The position numbers and the translations under genes are program-made. A stretch of 64,000 nt of DNA from Pegea sp. RAD2-039. Taxonomy: Eukaryota > Chordata > Thaliacea > Salpida > Salpidae. The stretch lies in contig JAQGEQ010000071.1 of assembly GCA_034620365.1 (NCBI GenBank), positions 3,534,001 through 3,598,000 on the forward strand, written 5' to 3'. A model generated the notes under the pieces. That model did no database searches. It was given only the letters and a program-made list of their open reading frames with translations, and had not been told where the DNA came from. Positions 49,125-63,000 of the stretch are shown one piece after another; within the stretch, counting starts at the first letter, position 1; every line of letters begins with the position of its first letter.

Positions 49125-50817
49125 CTAAAAAGTTTTGAAGAAAATATTAAAAGTTGCAAAAGCTGTTAAAAAAGATTAAAAATTAATTACTTTTGTTACA
49201 AATGGTTCGTAAAAAACGCGATTTTCAACAAGTTTAAAACAATTTAAATTTTCTAATGAATTTTTGATAAGTGCAAAATACAAAATGTGAAAATGTAAAG
49301 TAATCAGTAATATTGACAAAAATGGATTAAAGTACAAAAAACTTACAAATTTATCAATTATAAAGCTTATATTAAACGTAACATTAATGATAATTACTAG
49401 ATAAGATTATTAAAACAAAATAAAGCTAATAAACCTGAAGAAATATAAAATTAGTAGTAAAATTACAACTGAAAATAACCACTAAAAGTGTTTAAATGTC
49501 TTTATCTTACATTAAGCTTTCTAACGTACATTTTTAAACCAAATGTCGCAAACAGGAGATTCGCTTTATTACAGAGAATATGGTCGATTTACTTTTTGGG
49601 GTTTTGTAATGGTTATCTTACTTATTTAAACTTTGAAGCTTTGACAAAGAGCCAAACAGCCAATATTTTGTAGAATAGTTATAATCAGCATCAATATAAG
49701 GATATTAAATGATTCAAAAGATTATAGAAAGTCGAGTATTTCACCAATATTTTTCGTTTTAATCAAATAAAGGAAGCTAAAACTACTTAATCTAAAGATT
49801 CTCAACCCTTAGGAATGATTTCTGGTATTAAGGGACAATTTTTTTGAAAGTATGGTTCTCTTACTGTTTTTTTTTTAATTTTTACTTTATATCGTAAATG
49901 AAAATAGAAAAAGAAAGATACGCAGAAGAAAGTAGACAACTAAAAAGATTGAAAGTAAGTGGATCAAACAATATGTAAAAGCTTTCTGGCCTGACTAATT
50001 GAACTTTTAAAAACCTTCAACCTTGTTGTGATGAGAAGAAAGTAGTGTTTGACCTTAAAATAGTAATAATAAATCGTTCTCGACACTTCCAATAATCAAA
50101 TGGTTTGTGAACATTTTCTGTAAGTAGTTCTTAACCACTTTTCATAACAAATATTGTTTAATATTTTATCAGTTGGCAAACTTTGAAAATAAAAGTTTTA
50201 TTTTTAGTGTATGATATTTTGTACTTATTAGTATTTTTATCTTTCTTCTATTTTAAACAGTTAAATTTTTTCTTCGTTTCTGTAATCAAAAAATATTTCT
50301 TTTTAAGTTTGTCTAATTTTGTAAACTTCTTGTCATCTATTAAGTAAATTGTTATAAGTTGTATCAAAAGTAAACCAACTATTAATTAAAAGATCAAATA
50401 ATGTAAGAACATATTTCTTTTCTTGTAATCTTTTAGTTTTTATTAATTAATGTGTCAGAAGAAAAGCTATCTTATAGTTGATCTGTAGCATTAAAAAACT
50501 TCTTGAAACTCAAGTAAAGTTTTGAAAAATAATTTTATGATTATTGTTTTATTGTTAATCAATTTTGTGTTTTCTTGGTTGAGAAATAACTCTTATCTTT
50601 AATTGTTAAGTTAACAAATTGATAGTAATGTAATATCTTGATACCTTTCCTACTTAATCAAAAAATCAAAACCTGACACAAACTTGAAAAGAAATGTAAT
50701 AAATTTCACGAATAAATCAAATAACATTCAATATTTTCACAAAGTTAAAATCTATTTACTGAAACTAAATATTCACTGAAATCATTTCTTTGTAGATAAT
50801 AAAAAAGATTTTCAATT
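49125..50817. other. AT-rich spacer
   Basis: Lies upstream of the syntrophin-like gene (-) and downstream of TXNDC9 (-). No coding signal, tRNA or ordered repeat recognised. Confidence 0.55.
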
Positions 50818-51803
50818 TCAATCATCATCACTGTCACTATCTTCTCTTCCACGAATCGTCTTCTTCGGTATATTAGTCAGAAACTTTTGTCTTTTACCAG
50901 ATTCTTTAGTTGGAGGATGAGAAAGATCACCAGAGTAGTTGATAATTTGACTTTTAGCAAGTCTCCATTCTAACATTTCAGTAGTGAAGTCATCACAGTT
51001 CCCAAATTCACTGAATCCAACGATAAAGGTCTAAAAATCAACAAATTCAAAGTTTTTAGAACTTTTTTGGTTTGATAAGAATTTTGTAAATTCTACAAAT
51101 TATATAAAAAAATGTTAGTTGACAAAATTAGAAAATGAATTCAAAACTAATTTGAAGAATTTGGAGAAGATTTTGTTGGTTTTTGAAAAAAGAAAAAATA
51201 TTCTATGAAATTATTAAATATAAATGAAGAAGCTGTTGAAGAAAGAGAGTTACTTGTGTTTTTCCATCTTTAAACAATCCCATAGTTGGAATGACTCGAA
51301 TATTAAATCGCTGAGTAAAAAAAGGAGCTTTTTCAACATCTAACATAATAAATCTTGTCTCCACATGATCCTTTGCAAGTTTACTTAAATGAGCATTCAA
51401 TATTCCACATCTAAAAAACTTTATTTAATTTCATAAAACAATTTATTAAACTTTAACAAACCTTTCAGTTGAGTTTTTGTAAAAATGGCAAACAGTTCTT
51501 GGACTTTGTTTAAAAACTTCAAAAAGTTCTTTTTCAGAAGAAAGTTCATTCAGACTCCCATGACCTTTACTTATCCATTCCTAAAAATAAATTAAATTTT
51601 AAATGATTTCTAATTAAATTTTGCTGCAAGCAATTTACTTGTTTCTGGCTTTGAGCCAACCGCATAGCTTTAATTCGTTTTTCTCTAATCTTTTCTAAAT
51701 CATCTTCATCTAAATTATCTAATCTGTTAATTTCAGAGTCAATATGGTTCTCTAGTGCACTAGCAGCAGACACAAGAGTTTGTTCCAACATTTTTGCTTC
51801 CAT
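50818..51803 (-). CDS. TXNDC9: TXNDC9 (thioredoxin domain / phosducin-like, CCT cofactor), 4 exons
   Basis: Cytosolic thioredoxin-fold protein of the phosducin-like group that modulates the CCT chaperonin (family knowledge). Exons: 51803-51639, 51580-51462, 51410-51254 and 51030-50818, joining in frame to 217 residues against 226 in human. The N-terminal helix is [20 protein letters not shown] with DNLDEDDLE. The middle part has [20 protein letters not shown], then [20 protein letters not shown], where only a single Cys stands in place of a CxxC. Next come [20 protein letters not shown] and [18 protein letters not shown]. It ends [13 protein letters not shown], the usual acidic tail. With no CxxC it is not a redox enzyme, as in the rest of the family. 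Confidence 0.95.
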
Positions 51804-54244
51804 TTTTATACTTTGTTTTTCATAAAAAGTTCAGTTAGTTAAATAGATTAAAGCTGAAATTAATAAAATAAGTTTAAAAAAATGTTGTTATAAATTTTGA
51901 GGAAATTATAATTTTAAAACTTATTTATAAATATTTTTATTTGATTCTCAAAATAAGTTTGAAAATCAATAAAATTCAAAAAGTAAATAAATCAACTTAT
52001 GTTATTATTGTGTTTAAAATATTTATTTAATAGATTAAATAAATAAATCAAATTTTAATTATAGAATAACAAAAATTAAATGTCTTTCATAAAATTCAAT
52101 TAATATAAAACTTTTTTACTTGATTATCAAATTAGAAAACATTTTATGTTTATAATAAATAAGTTTAATCAACAAATAAAAAAGGAAAAACATAAAAACA
52201 AACTCAAGTTTACCAAATTAAACTTTTTAATTTGTTATATAGCTTAAACTACAAGATTTACTTAAAAAGTTTTTAAAGTTACAAAACATCAACTTTGTAA
52301 TTACTGAAGTTATGAAAAGTAAATTTCAACAAAACAACATCATCAGAAAATGTAATCTTCATTTATGAGCTATTTTTATTAAAAAGATTAAATCTAATAT
52401 AAAGTAAAATTTGATTATGAATAAAAACACTTAAAATAAAAAATTGATAAACTGAAAATCTGAAAAAAACCTTAAAAATAGATAAAATAATTTTGAATTT
52501 AACTAAAAAATATAAATAAAATTTTAAAAATAAATAATTTGAAACCAAACGTAAACAGAAATTAGGCTAAATATATAAAACATGAGTAAAAAGTATAGAT
52601 ACTTAAAACTTTATATAAATATAATTAGTAAATACTACTGATTTATAATAAAAAATATTTATAATGAGGACCTTTAGAAAACTTTAAACTTAACGGCTAA
52701 CGGACTAACTTTAATTTACTAAGGAAACGTTCAATGTTCGATGTTCAACTTTTCTAAATATTAAATTATGCTTAACATTTTAATAAAAACTTGAATGTCA
52801 CAGGTGTTTCACATTTTCGCATATTATATTACTTTAAATGAAAAATAACAGATGAAATTAAGTCAACAACAACTCGATAAAATTATATAGCCTTAAAAGA
52901 GTTGCAACGCGTCTGAAATTAATGTAGGTTATATTTTTTAAATTTAAAAATGAATAAGAAAATCCTAATTAGAAACTACAATTAGCAGAGTACAACAAAT
53001 TACTGTAAATACACAAATTAAAACAGCAACAATTACTCGACTGACAGACTTAGCACAACAAAAATTATAAGATTTTTATTAAGCTGTAAAATAGATAGTC
53101 AATACAACCGAACGCAGTTAAGAGGAATAAATGGTCAAATATTCAAATTGATATACAAACTGTAACCTTTATAGTGAATTTTTGATAAAAGTTACATTGG
53201 AGATACAAATCAACCTAATAGATAAAATAGTTTATTGTTTATTCTTTTAGTCTAATAAAAAAATTCTTTGAACGTTTACTTTATGCTCTGTAATTTATAT
53301 TATAGGTTATTTATATATGTAACTATATTTATATAATACCTTTGTGCTAAATGTTATGCTACGAAATAGTAAATTTACTTTATTCAGTTTCTTTTTTGCA
53401 GTATACTATTAAATAGACTCTATATAGTTGCCAACATAATTATCTTTATTACAGAGGTGCTTTTTTCAGCTCCCTTTTTGATTATTGTAATAAATAAGAA
53501 AATAGACAACTGTATAAATTTAAAAGTGTTACTGTATGATTTTATTTACTAACGCTTTTTTAATAATAAAGCTAAGAAAAGTACAATGCCATAAAATGGA
53601 GTTTCTGAGCTTTAGGGTAAAATTAAAATTTTTCTAGTCTTTTTGTGGCGTTTTATAGGGAAAATGTTAAAAAGATTTTGTTGAATTACAAGATTATTAG
53701 CCTCAATTAGCGGATTTAAATATAGTCTAATTCATTATAAATCAAAGAAACATAGAAGATTTAAAAAGGTCTTAAGTTTCCCTTTAAAATAATTTAATAA
53801 AAATATTTATGGGAAAAGAAGTTAAAATTTATAAATGTTTTATTAGTTTTATAATAAATAATTCAAGTAAATGAAATTCTTTGATGAAAATCTATTTTTA
53901 GAACACATTTGGTTTCTCTTATCTGCCGCAAGTGGTAAAATTTTTGGTCATTTATGAATCGATCGACTAATTCGCATTTTTAGTTGTTTGTTTTTAATTT
54001 TGTTTATTTCTTCAGCTTGCGATAGTAAAAGAAGATTTTAGATTATCTAAGAACAATTTACCTTCACTTATTTTAATTTTTTGATTTTTATAAGAATTAC
54101 TTAGAATTTTATAAAAAAGTTAGTTTAAAAAATTATTTTATTTAAAATAGAAATTTTTTAATGAAATGATATTTGATTTGTTTTAAATTAAAAAAGAAAA
54201 TCTTGAATACTTTTTCTGAATCCTCAAAAAGTGTTTATCTTACA
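51804..54244. other. AT-rich intergenic region between divergent TXNDC9 and M6
   Basis: About 2.4 kb with the highest A+T in the window, full of short A/T runs. No open frame of substance, no CRE or CACGTG palindrome, and no ordered repeat. It should hold the promoters of both flanking genes. Confidence 0.55.
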
Positions 54245-55756
54245 ATGGGTAAGTATATATACTAGTAGTATTCATCTAACAAAATATCAATTTTAGGTTG
54301 TATTGACTCCTGTCTACATTGCCTCAGCCTAGTGCCCTGGGCATCTTTAATTGCCCTGGTACTTTGCTGGGCAGGAACAGCTCTTTTTTCAGGTGCTGGA
54401 CATTCTGCACTGTCCAACACTTTTGATTTATTAAATGAAAGTAACATTGAAGGAATTGATACGGCTTCAATGATGAAATTGTTAGTAGCAACTCTTAATA
54501 GATTCAAAATCAATCTCTAATTTGTTCTAGGACTCAAGATTTGAAATATTCTATTTATGGAATTTCAGCTTTTATATTTTTGTTGACTATCTTATTATTT
54601 GTGGATGGTTTAATGTCAACACGTGCTGTTAAAAATGATTATGATGCTGGCTGTAAATCAACTTGTTGGGGATTATTAACTGGCATAATTGTAAGTTGAT
54701 GTCAACTTCTAATAATTCATGTTTCAGTTCTGTTTTACAGCTCACTGTTTTCACTTATTTAAGTGGTATCGGATGGCTGTTAGTCACTTGTGCTGTTACA
54801 TTACCTGTTTACTTCTATTTGATTTCAAATTCTCAATGTTCAGCTGTTTCTGAAGCTACAAATAAAGAAGATTTTTGTTTATATTTTACTCAAACAGGTA
54901 TTTAAAGTAATTTATCTTTAATTTTTTTATATCTTCTCTTTTTTTAAAGGTCTAGTGTTACCTGGACAGGGAGGAAAATTATGTGGAAATGATCTTCAAA
55001 TGTTATGTGAAAATTCTCAGGTGAGATTTGTTCAGCTTATTAAATGATTTTTATGATAAAATTCCACATTTTTTATAGTATAAACTGACAGAACAACTTT
55101 ATATGATTACTTTTATTGGAGCAATCGCAGCTTTAGTCAGTATGGTAAGTTAACAACTTCTTTCAAACTATTTTTTTATATCAGAACATAAATAGTCCAA
55201 ACACCTTTATGACGCATTTAGATATTTCTTTTATACTTTTTTGTTTGTTTTGGTTTCTTTGTTCACTTTTTAATGTCACCTGCTCATTGTGTCTATAAAA
55301 TTTCTTTTCAATATTCACTTTCTCATATTTTTATAACATCTTAAACTATTTAATAATCAATTGTATTTAAATATTTGCGTTTTCTTCTAAGAAATGATTG
55401 AATTTCCATTTTTAAAATGAACTTCTTTACAGAAATATTTTTCAAAGAATTAGAAGAAAGTTTCGTTTCAATTTTTGATGATTAAACAAATCAAATAATC
55501 TAAAAAATAATTATGAAATATTCTTCCAAACATTTCCTTAAATCTAAACTTATGATCACTATATCAAAATTGTTTAAATATTTTATTTATAATTTTACAG
55601 AAACAATTTTTGATGAGCTTATCTGCAAATTATGCTTACTCCAAAATGATCAAAAAACTTTCAATATATGAAGATGCAAAATATAGAGAAGAAATGGAAC
55701 TAAATGATATCATCAACACAGCAAGATCAAATGAAAGATTAACTTACAAATATTAA
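54245..55756 (+). CDS. DM20/M6 proteolipid protein (PLP family), 7 exons
   Basis: Four-pass membrane protein of the PLP/DM20/M6 family. Exons: 54245-54248, 54297-54480, 54531-54690, 54741-54897, 54950-55020, 55079-55144 and 55601-55756, in frame to 265 residues. Exon 1 codes only for Met and the first base of Gly, and then a perfect GGTAAGT donor. The protein starts MGCIDSCLHCLSLVPWASLI, with the palmitoylation-type Cys cluster of DM20. First membrane helix: ASLIALVLCWAGTALFSGAG followed by H. Second: YGISAFIFLLTILLFVDGLM. Third: LSGIGWLLVTCAVTLPVYFY. Fourth: LYMITFIGAIAALVSM. The second extracellular loop keeps paired cysteines (LPGQGGKLCGNDLQMLCENS). The C-tail is longer and more charged than in vertebrates. 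Confidence 0.9.
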
Positions 55757-57017
55757 ATGGTTTTCTATTTGTGCATGTTATCTTACAAATCAATGTTGTA
55801 AATATTCCATTTCACGAATTAAGTTGAAAATTTCGAATATTTTCTGTGAAGCATTTTAAAAGGTACATTAAATTATTGTGGATGATACATTCATATGATC
55901 AATCTTCATTTTAAAAGGTACATTAAATTATTGTGGATGATACATTCATATGATCAATCTTCAACTAACTATCTTTTTACTGTTATCATTTATTTTTCAT
56001 GTGGTTTATGAAATTATCAACAATTCATAAATTTCATTTTCAACTTTGCTTTTAAATGTTCGATTGTTTGAGTATGAGATTTTCTGTTTGGTGTTGTATT
56101 CTCGTTTGTATTCTTGTTTGTTTTCTTATTTCGTATTGCTGTAATGTTTGTTCTTTGTAAGTTACCTTGTTAAAGAAGATACAAAATTTGCAATTTAGAA
56201 GCATTCAATTTCTCTTCACTACTTTCATTTTAATCAAATCAAATTTTCAAAATCATTTTAAACTACTCAATTTATTGATTTATTGAACGCAACAACCTCT
56301 GATATCTCTTTCGGTAAATCTTTTTGTTTTTAAATCCTTTCAACAATTTATTTTAATAAAGTTTTTTTCATAACTCAAACTTTATTCGATTTTTTTTAAG
56401 TTGAAATATTTTACAAAATGATCTAAGAACGGACTTTCTCTTAACTTCTTTTATTGACATAGTAAAGTTTTAAGCAAAACAAATTCTATAAGATTCTTTC
56501 ACTTAAATTTGTTTTAAAATGATTTTATGAATTAAATTAAAGACTTTCTTAACTTTCAATATTTATTGCAAACATCAATCACAAATATATTTGGAATTTT
56601 TGATGTCAAATAAGAAAGTTTTGAAAAATGAAATCATTTAATCTTTCAAATTGTCTCATATGAAACTAAAACTTCAAAACAGAATTTATTAAATCAATTT
56701 TGTGATCTATTTAAAGAAATGAAACCAAATGTAACTAAATCAATTCGATTAATTTGTTTATTTTAATTTTAACTACAAATTTTGTTGACTTTTTCTTCAT
56801 TTAAAGACAAATAAAACAGATTTTGATATAAAAATCTTCTGGTCATTTTTTGTATTGCAAATAATTTCTACAAATCGAATTATGAATAAATCTCAGTAAA
56901 TATCTAAACTGCTTCTTATATCATTTATGATTTGAATTAAAAACTAACTTTTTTGGCATCATTACATTTTGACAAGGAAAATCTAAAAACACTAAATACA
57001 ATTTCATCAAATCTTTT
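55757..57017. other. Spacer between convergent M6 and VWA3B-like genes
   Basis: Holds the exact 55-bp tandem duplication listed separately, presumably in the M6 3' UTR or just after it. AATAAA-like hexamers occur near 56.36 kb. No coding signal otherwise. Confidence 0.5.
55852..55961. repeat. Exact 55-bp tandem duplication
   Basis: Two back-to-back identical copies starting CATTTTAAAAGGTACATTAA, with the second copy starting at 55907. With no mismatch between copies it is recent, or an assembly artefact. Confidence 0.9.
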
Positions 57018-60000
57018 TCAATTCAGTCTGCTTTTAAAAAAAGCTGAAATCTGTTGATAATGATCTTCTGAAATCAGATAAGCATACTTCCCGTCATTTG
57101 GCATCCATTTGACCCTGAAGATGTAATTAATCGATTTAATAAACATTAATTAATGATAATAATTTCCAAGAATATTTTTTTTAATTTAAAAAAAATTTTT
57201 GACCAAATTTCAGTAAAGTAAAAAAATTAAAAAATACTCTAGCCAAAATTTAAATTAATTATTTGGAAACCCTTTTTACCACGAATTATCACAAAATTTG
57301 ATGAGCATCTCTCCATCTTCATTTTCAAAGACTTTTCCAGCCAAATATTTCAGATTATCAAAGTCACACATCGCGATCACGTGATCACCTAAAAGTTGAC
57401 ATATTGACTTTTCTGTCCTGATGACGTTTTGATGTCTTCACCATGGTGATAAGGTCGACGATTAGAATGTGCTCCGAAGATGAAAGAGTTCCGTTGAACT
57501 CCGCAACTCCCGTCACTCCAGAAGACTTCAAACTGATCTTGATCTAAGATCTTCTTACAGATTGCTGAAGACACAAATATTAAAGATGAAAAAGAAGATG
57601 ACCTACCTAGCTCAAATTTTCCATCTTTATCATTTCTTGCCACTATAGTCTCTCCTAACATCCTCATCTTACATCTGTTGATGTAAGCAAGAATCTCCTG
57701 ATGCTTCACGCGACTGATGACAAAAATCTACAACAAAATTAACCAATCATAAACAAGATCACGACTTGAAGGGAATTACTTCTTGTCTTTTGAGATTGGA
57801 TGTTGATTTGTCAGAAAAAATAAGATCAAAATCAAGATCTTTTGAGAATGCTGTGACTAAAGCTGGAGCAAAAGTCTCATTTTGATTTGGATGACGAGCT
57901 AAGACAGAATCTCCGATCTATACCAAGATTAAGACATAAATGAAGAAGATACAGATGATGAAGACACAGATGAAGAAGATACAGATGAGGAAGATACAGA
58001 TGAAGAAGACACAGATGATGAAGATACAGATGAAGAAGACACAGATGAAGAAGATACAGATGAAGAAGATACAGATGAAGAAGACACAGATGAGGAAGAC
58101 ACAGATGAAGAAGATACAGATGAGGAAGATACAGATGAGGATGACACAGATGAGGAAGACACAGATGAGGAAGACATAGATGAGGAACAGATTGGGTTTA
58201 CTTCTAATTGGCAGTTAGCGTCATCTTCATCAGTTATGACGTCACTTCTCAAAATCTCTTTAACATGATCTTTCGAATCAGAAACCTCAAAAATAACATC
58301 GTCACCATGACGACGAATATTTTGAACGATTCCACGAAAATAGAATCCTGATTCTTCTTTTTTTGCTAAAACTTCATCACCAATTTTTAAGGTTTCACCT
58401 GATCAAAAAAATTTACAACAAATTCAGTGATTCAAAAATTTGGTACCTTCAACTGCTACGTCATCAGATGCTACGTCATTAGCTACTACGTCATCAGCTG
58501 CTACTTCATCAGCTGCTACGTCATCAGCTGCTACGTCATCAGCTGCTACGTCATCATTATTTACGACTTCTAACAAAATTTGGGTAAAGAGAAATTTCGT
58601 AAAACTTTAAAAATTTAATAAAATTTTGTGTCTTTGAATATTTTTGATGAAGATTATTTAATTGATAACAAAATTTTAACTCAAAATTTTCGATTTTTGA
58701 ATCTTTTTATGAATTTTATCAGAATTGATTTTATGAACCTTTTTGTAATTGACTAAATGTTTCACTAGTTGCTTTAGTTTCTGTTGGCGCTGTTTCTGTT
58801 GGCGCTGTTTCTGTTGGCTCAGTTGTTGTTAGTTCACTTTCTGATTGTTCTGTTTCTGTTGTTGTTGTTTTTGTTATTGTTGTTTCTGTAGTTGTCTCTT
58901 TTGTTTTTTCATCTTCAGATGTTTGATTTTTTTGTTCTTGTTTTTCTTTAGTATATTTTTTCATTAAAAATTGTTTAATTTCTATTTTTGCAAATCAAAT
59001 ACTCACCTGCTAAAATTGATTTCAAAATTGTGGTCGAAACCTCGGCTGAAACATCTCTAAAAATTGGAAGAAAATAAACAAATTTCAAAACAATCATTTC
59101 TTACTTTTTGTAATTTTCCATCAAACTATTCATCTGAAAAACAACAATTGAAATTACTAGAAATTTTCAAAAACTTCATTTTACTTTTTCTTGTTCGTTT
59201 TTAATTTCATCACGAATTTCTTGGAACTTCTAAAATATGTAAAAAATTTATTAATTTCTGTTTTAATTAAAATTATTTTTTTTACTTTTTCATTTCCCCT
59301 CATCAACCTCTTATAAAGTTTTTCCAAAAGCTACAAAAATATTTCAATTAAAGATTAAAAGTTCGATATTTAACATTCACCATTCCATGCTTCATTTGTT
59401 TTTCTTCATTCTTTTGTAGCTGGCATCCCAAACTCTCAAATTCCTTCTTAACTTCATCGATACTACTTTCAACAAATTTATACAATTCTAAAACATCATC
59501 AATCAGACACTGAACATCAATTAAACAAATTCTTACCAGATTTCGTAACGTCACTTTTAACAAAGTCCACAGCCGGCCTTGGAAACAAAAACAATCACAA
59601 ACAAACACAAACAATCACAAACAAACACAAACAATCACAAACAAACATAAACAATCAGATAAAAACAATCACAAACAAACTTACAAGGTTTTATCCACAT
59701 TTTGAGCGAATTTGATATATCTTAACATAAACTTGTAATCAACTGAAGCAACTTTTATCATCTGATTCCTCTTTAACTCAATCTTGTGCTCATCAAACAT
59801 CAGCAGCGTGTAAAATCCCGATCCTGGTGACGTCATAGGAGTCCCAATTACAATCGCAGGTTGAAATTGCTTGGAGACTTTTTCACCCAGCACGTGATCA
59901 CCGATCTAAACCAATCAAATGATATCATGTTGATCAAATGATGACGTCATCACCTTGAGTGTAGGACAACTAACAGCCCCGCTACGAGTGATGACGTGGC

Positions 60001-63000
60001 GACTCGCGACACACGCGTTACTTCCTTCATCGAAATCGATGACGTAATGACGACTATCTTTTTGTTTGATGATTTTTCCTGAGTAATAGAAGCCATCTTC
60101 TGAACATCTGCAAACAAACATCTACATCTGATGACACATAGTGGAAGATGTAACCTCGCGATGACTCTTGTTCCTTTCGATGTCAAAGAGCGTTTCGGAG
60201 ACTTCTTTTTCACTTTCTTTTTTTCAATAGCTCCATCTGGTGGCGAGTTTTTTTTCTTTCTTTCCTCATTTGCATCTTTCGAAATCTTTTCAACCTCAAA
60301 TGATTGCTGAAGGAATTTGTTTCCTGAAAAAAATTAATCTTCTTCATCGAGATCTTTTGAAAGATCTCGAGACTTACCTAGCTCAATCTCATCAATCAAC
60401 AAATCCACTTCTCGCTTTTCGACCGGCCAATCAAAACGCTCTAAAACTTCCATCATTTTTTCTAAATCTGTCCAAAATGGCTTTCCACCAAATCTGCATG
60501 AAAGATGATCACAAACGTGTCTTTATCTAATCCTAATCACTTCTCCTGCTCCTCTACTGGTAATTTGCGTCTTACAACAGCATCTAATCGATCCTGCAGA
60601 CGCGAGATGCACGATCGAAGTCGAACGCGATACGAAATCAAATCAACAGCCGTCGGATTAACAAGTCGAACTGACTTCGATTTTGATGACACAAACGCGA
60701 CAGGTAACACCTAGTTGTCATTGTGAAGTGACGTAAATAGCGTTTGTGACGTCATCACTTACGTCTGCGAAGACTTTAGCTGTGACGTGGCGATTGATGA
60801 TTGGAAGAAAAGTAGAAGAATGTTTGACGGAATTTGAAGATAAAATTTGAATCAAATCTAAATTTTGAGCTTTTAAATTATTCGTCTTCAACCATTCAGA
60901 GTTTGATTGATTCAAAGGACTGAAAAAAGCTCGATTATGCGATTTATCGATGACGTCATCGACTCACTTGACAACAGGTTTTTTCTTTTTAGGGGATTTT
61001 TTTTTAGTTTGATAAATTTCTGAAATATACAAATGATTTGATGAAATGACAACTTCTGATTGGGCGATTTCAAACCTTTGCATTTGTTGATCTGCGATTG
61101 GAGCATTTTTCGTGTTTCTGGCAACATCCAACCATCTAGATCGCTCCCAGACATTCTCAGCAAGCTGCTTTTTGTATGCTTCGCGCGGTTTGCAGCTGCA
61201 AGAATTTTTCAGTTGAAATTTTTAATTAAATTTTTTTGAACCTCTTTTTTGTGTTTCTGGTTTCTTTTGAAACTTTCGAAGTAACTGATCCTCCGTAAAA
61301 TCGATCTGAGAGTTTGCACACACCGACAGTGATGACGTAGGTCTGTAATTTGTCGTCAGTACATTATCAGGTCACTCTTTACAATCTCTCACATTTCATT
61401 GGAGTCTTCTAGAAATTCATCGGGAGATGGAACCTCTTCTTTCGGCAGATTTTCGACTTTATTCACGATCTTCTACAAAAACCGCTTTTAAAAAAAATTA
61501 ATTTCGAAATTAGATCGAGACTTTGTGCTTCGATGCATGACGTCGATTGTAGACGCAGTCAAGTGTAACACATCGCGTTCTGAGATCGCGAACTAGTTGC
61601 AAATCCTCTTCTCCTGTCTTCAATTCTTTTTTTAACAACGAAACGTCTTCACTCTGGCAACATTAATGATGACGTCACATACGCATTGGTGACGTCACTC
61701 ACTTCAAAAGGATCAGGTGCAGAAGGTGTTTCCCCAAAATGATGATGTCGTCCACCAGTGTCAGTTGATAATTGATGCAGAAATCGAAGACCTGTGACGT
61801 CACAACAACGAAACGCGATTGTGTGAATCGGTATCGCGTAACCAGTGACGTCATCATCGCTCCGCAAGCTTCCCGCTTGTTGTAGCGCTCTCCAAATAAC
61901 ATGATCTGGCTGTGAACAAAAGTTTCTATTTTCATGATATCATCCGATGACGTCATCACCTGATCAGCTCTTCCATCACTCAATAAATAGATAGCTTCAG
62001 TTGCGACGTCATCAAAAGCAATTCGAAGAGCTGCGAGAAGGTTGCTGCTTCCAGTGCTTTGAAGATCTGTATAAATTTGATGACGTCGTTTCGTTGATGA
62101 CGTCATAAACGCGGTAAGTTACTCTTGAGCCAATGAGATGCTTCGGCAAGTGACTCCGGTGTGACGTCACAAAGACGCGGTTTCCAAGCAACAGAATGTG
62201 ATTGGATGCTGATGAGATTGAATTGTCGTTTTGTTCGGACTTGCTCCTGAAAGATACAAATCAGAAGAAGATCAGAAGAAGATTAGAAGAAGATCAGAAG
62301 AAGATTAGAAGAAGATCAGAAGAAAATCAGAAGAAGATCAGAAGAAGATCAGAAGAAGATCAGAAGAAGATCAGAAGAAGATCAGAAGAAGATCAGAAGA
62401 AGATCAGAAGAAGATCAGAAGAAGATCAGAAGAAGATCAGAAGAAGATCAGAAGAAGATCAGAAGAAGATCAGAAGAAGATCAGAAGAAGATCAGAAGAA
62501 GATCAGAAGAAGATCAGAAGAAGATCAGAAGAAGATCAGAAGAAGATCAGAAGAAGATCAGAAGAAGATCAGAAGAAGATCAGAGGAAGATCAGAAGAAG
62601 ATCAGAAGAAGATCAGAAGAAGATCAGAAGAAGATCAGAAGAAGATCAGAAGAAGATCAGAAGAAGATCAGAAGAAGATCAGAAGAAGATCAGAAGAAGA
62701 TCAGAAGAAGATCAGAAGAAGATCAGAAGAAGATCAGAAGAAGATCAGAAGAAGATCAGAAGAAGATCAGAAGAAGATCAGAAGAAGATCAGAAGAAGAT
62801 CAGAAGAAGATCAGAAGAAGATCAGAAGAAGATCAGAAGAAGATCAGAGGAAGATCAGAAGAAGATCAGAAGAAGATCAGAAGAAGATCAGAAGAAGATC
62901 AGAAGAAGATCAGAAGAAGATCAGAAGAAGATCAGAGGAAGATCAGAAGAAGATCAGAAGAAGATCAGAAGAAGATCAGAAGAAGATCAGAAGAAGATCA

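Noticed and set aside
57929-58252. Frames reading (SSSSV)n on minus and (KKIQM)n on plus
   Set aside because: They arise from the 15-bp minisatellite, which is bounded by a donor and an acceptor of the VWA3B-like gene and is therefore intronic.
57950-59680. Tandem arrays as a CRISPR
   Set aside because: Repeats are contiguous without unique spacers, and the genome is plainly eukaryotic.
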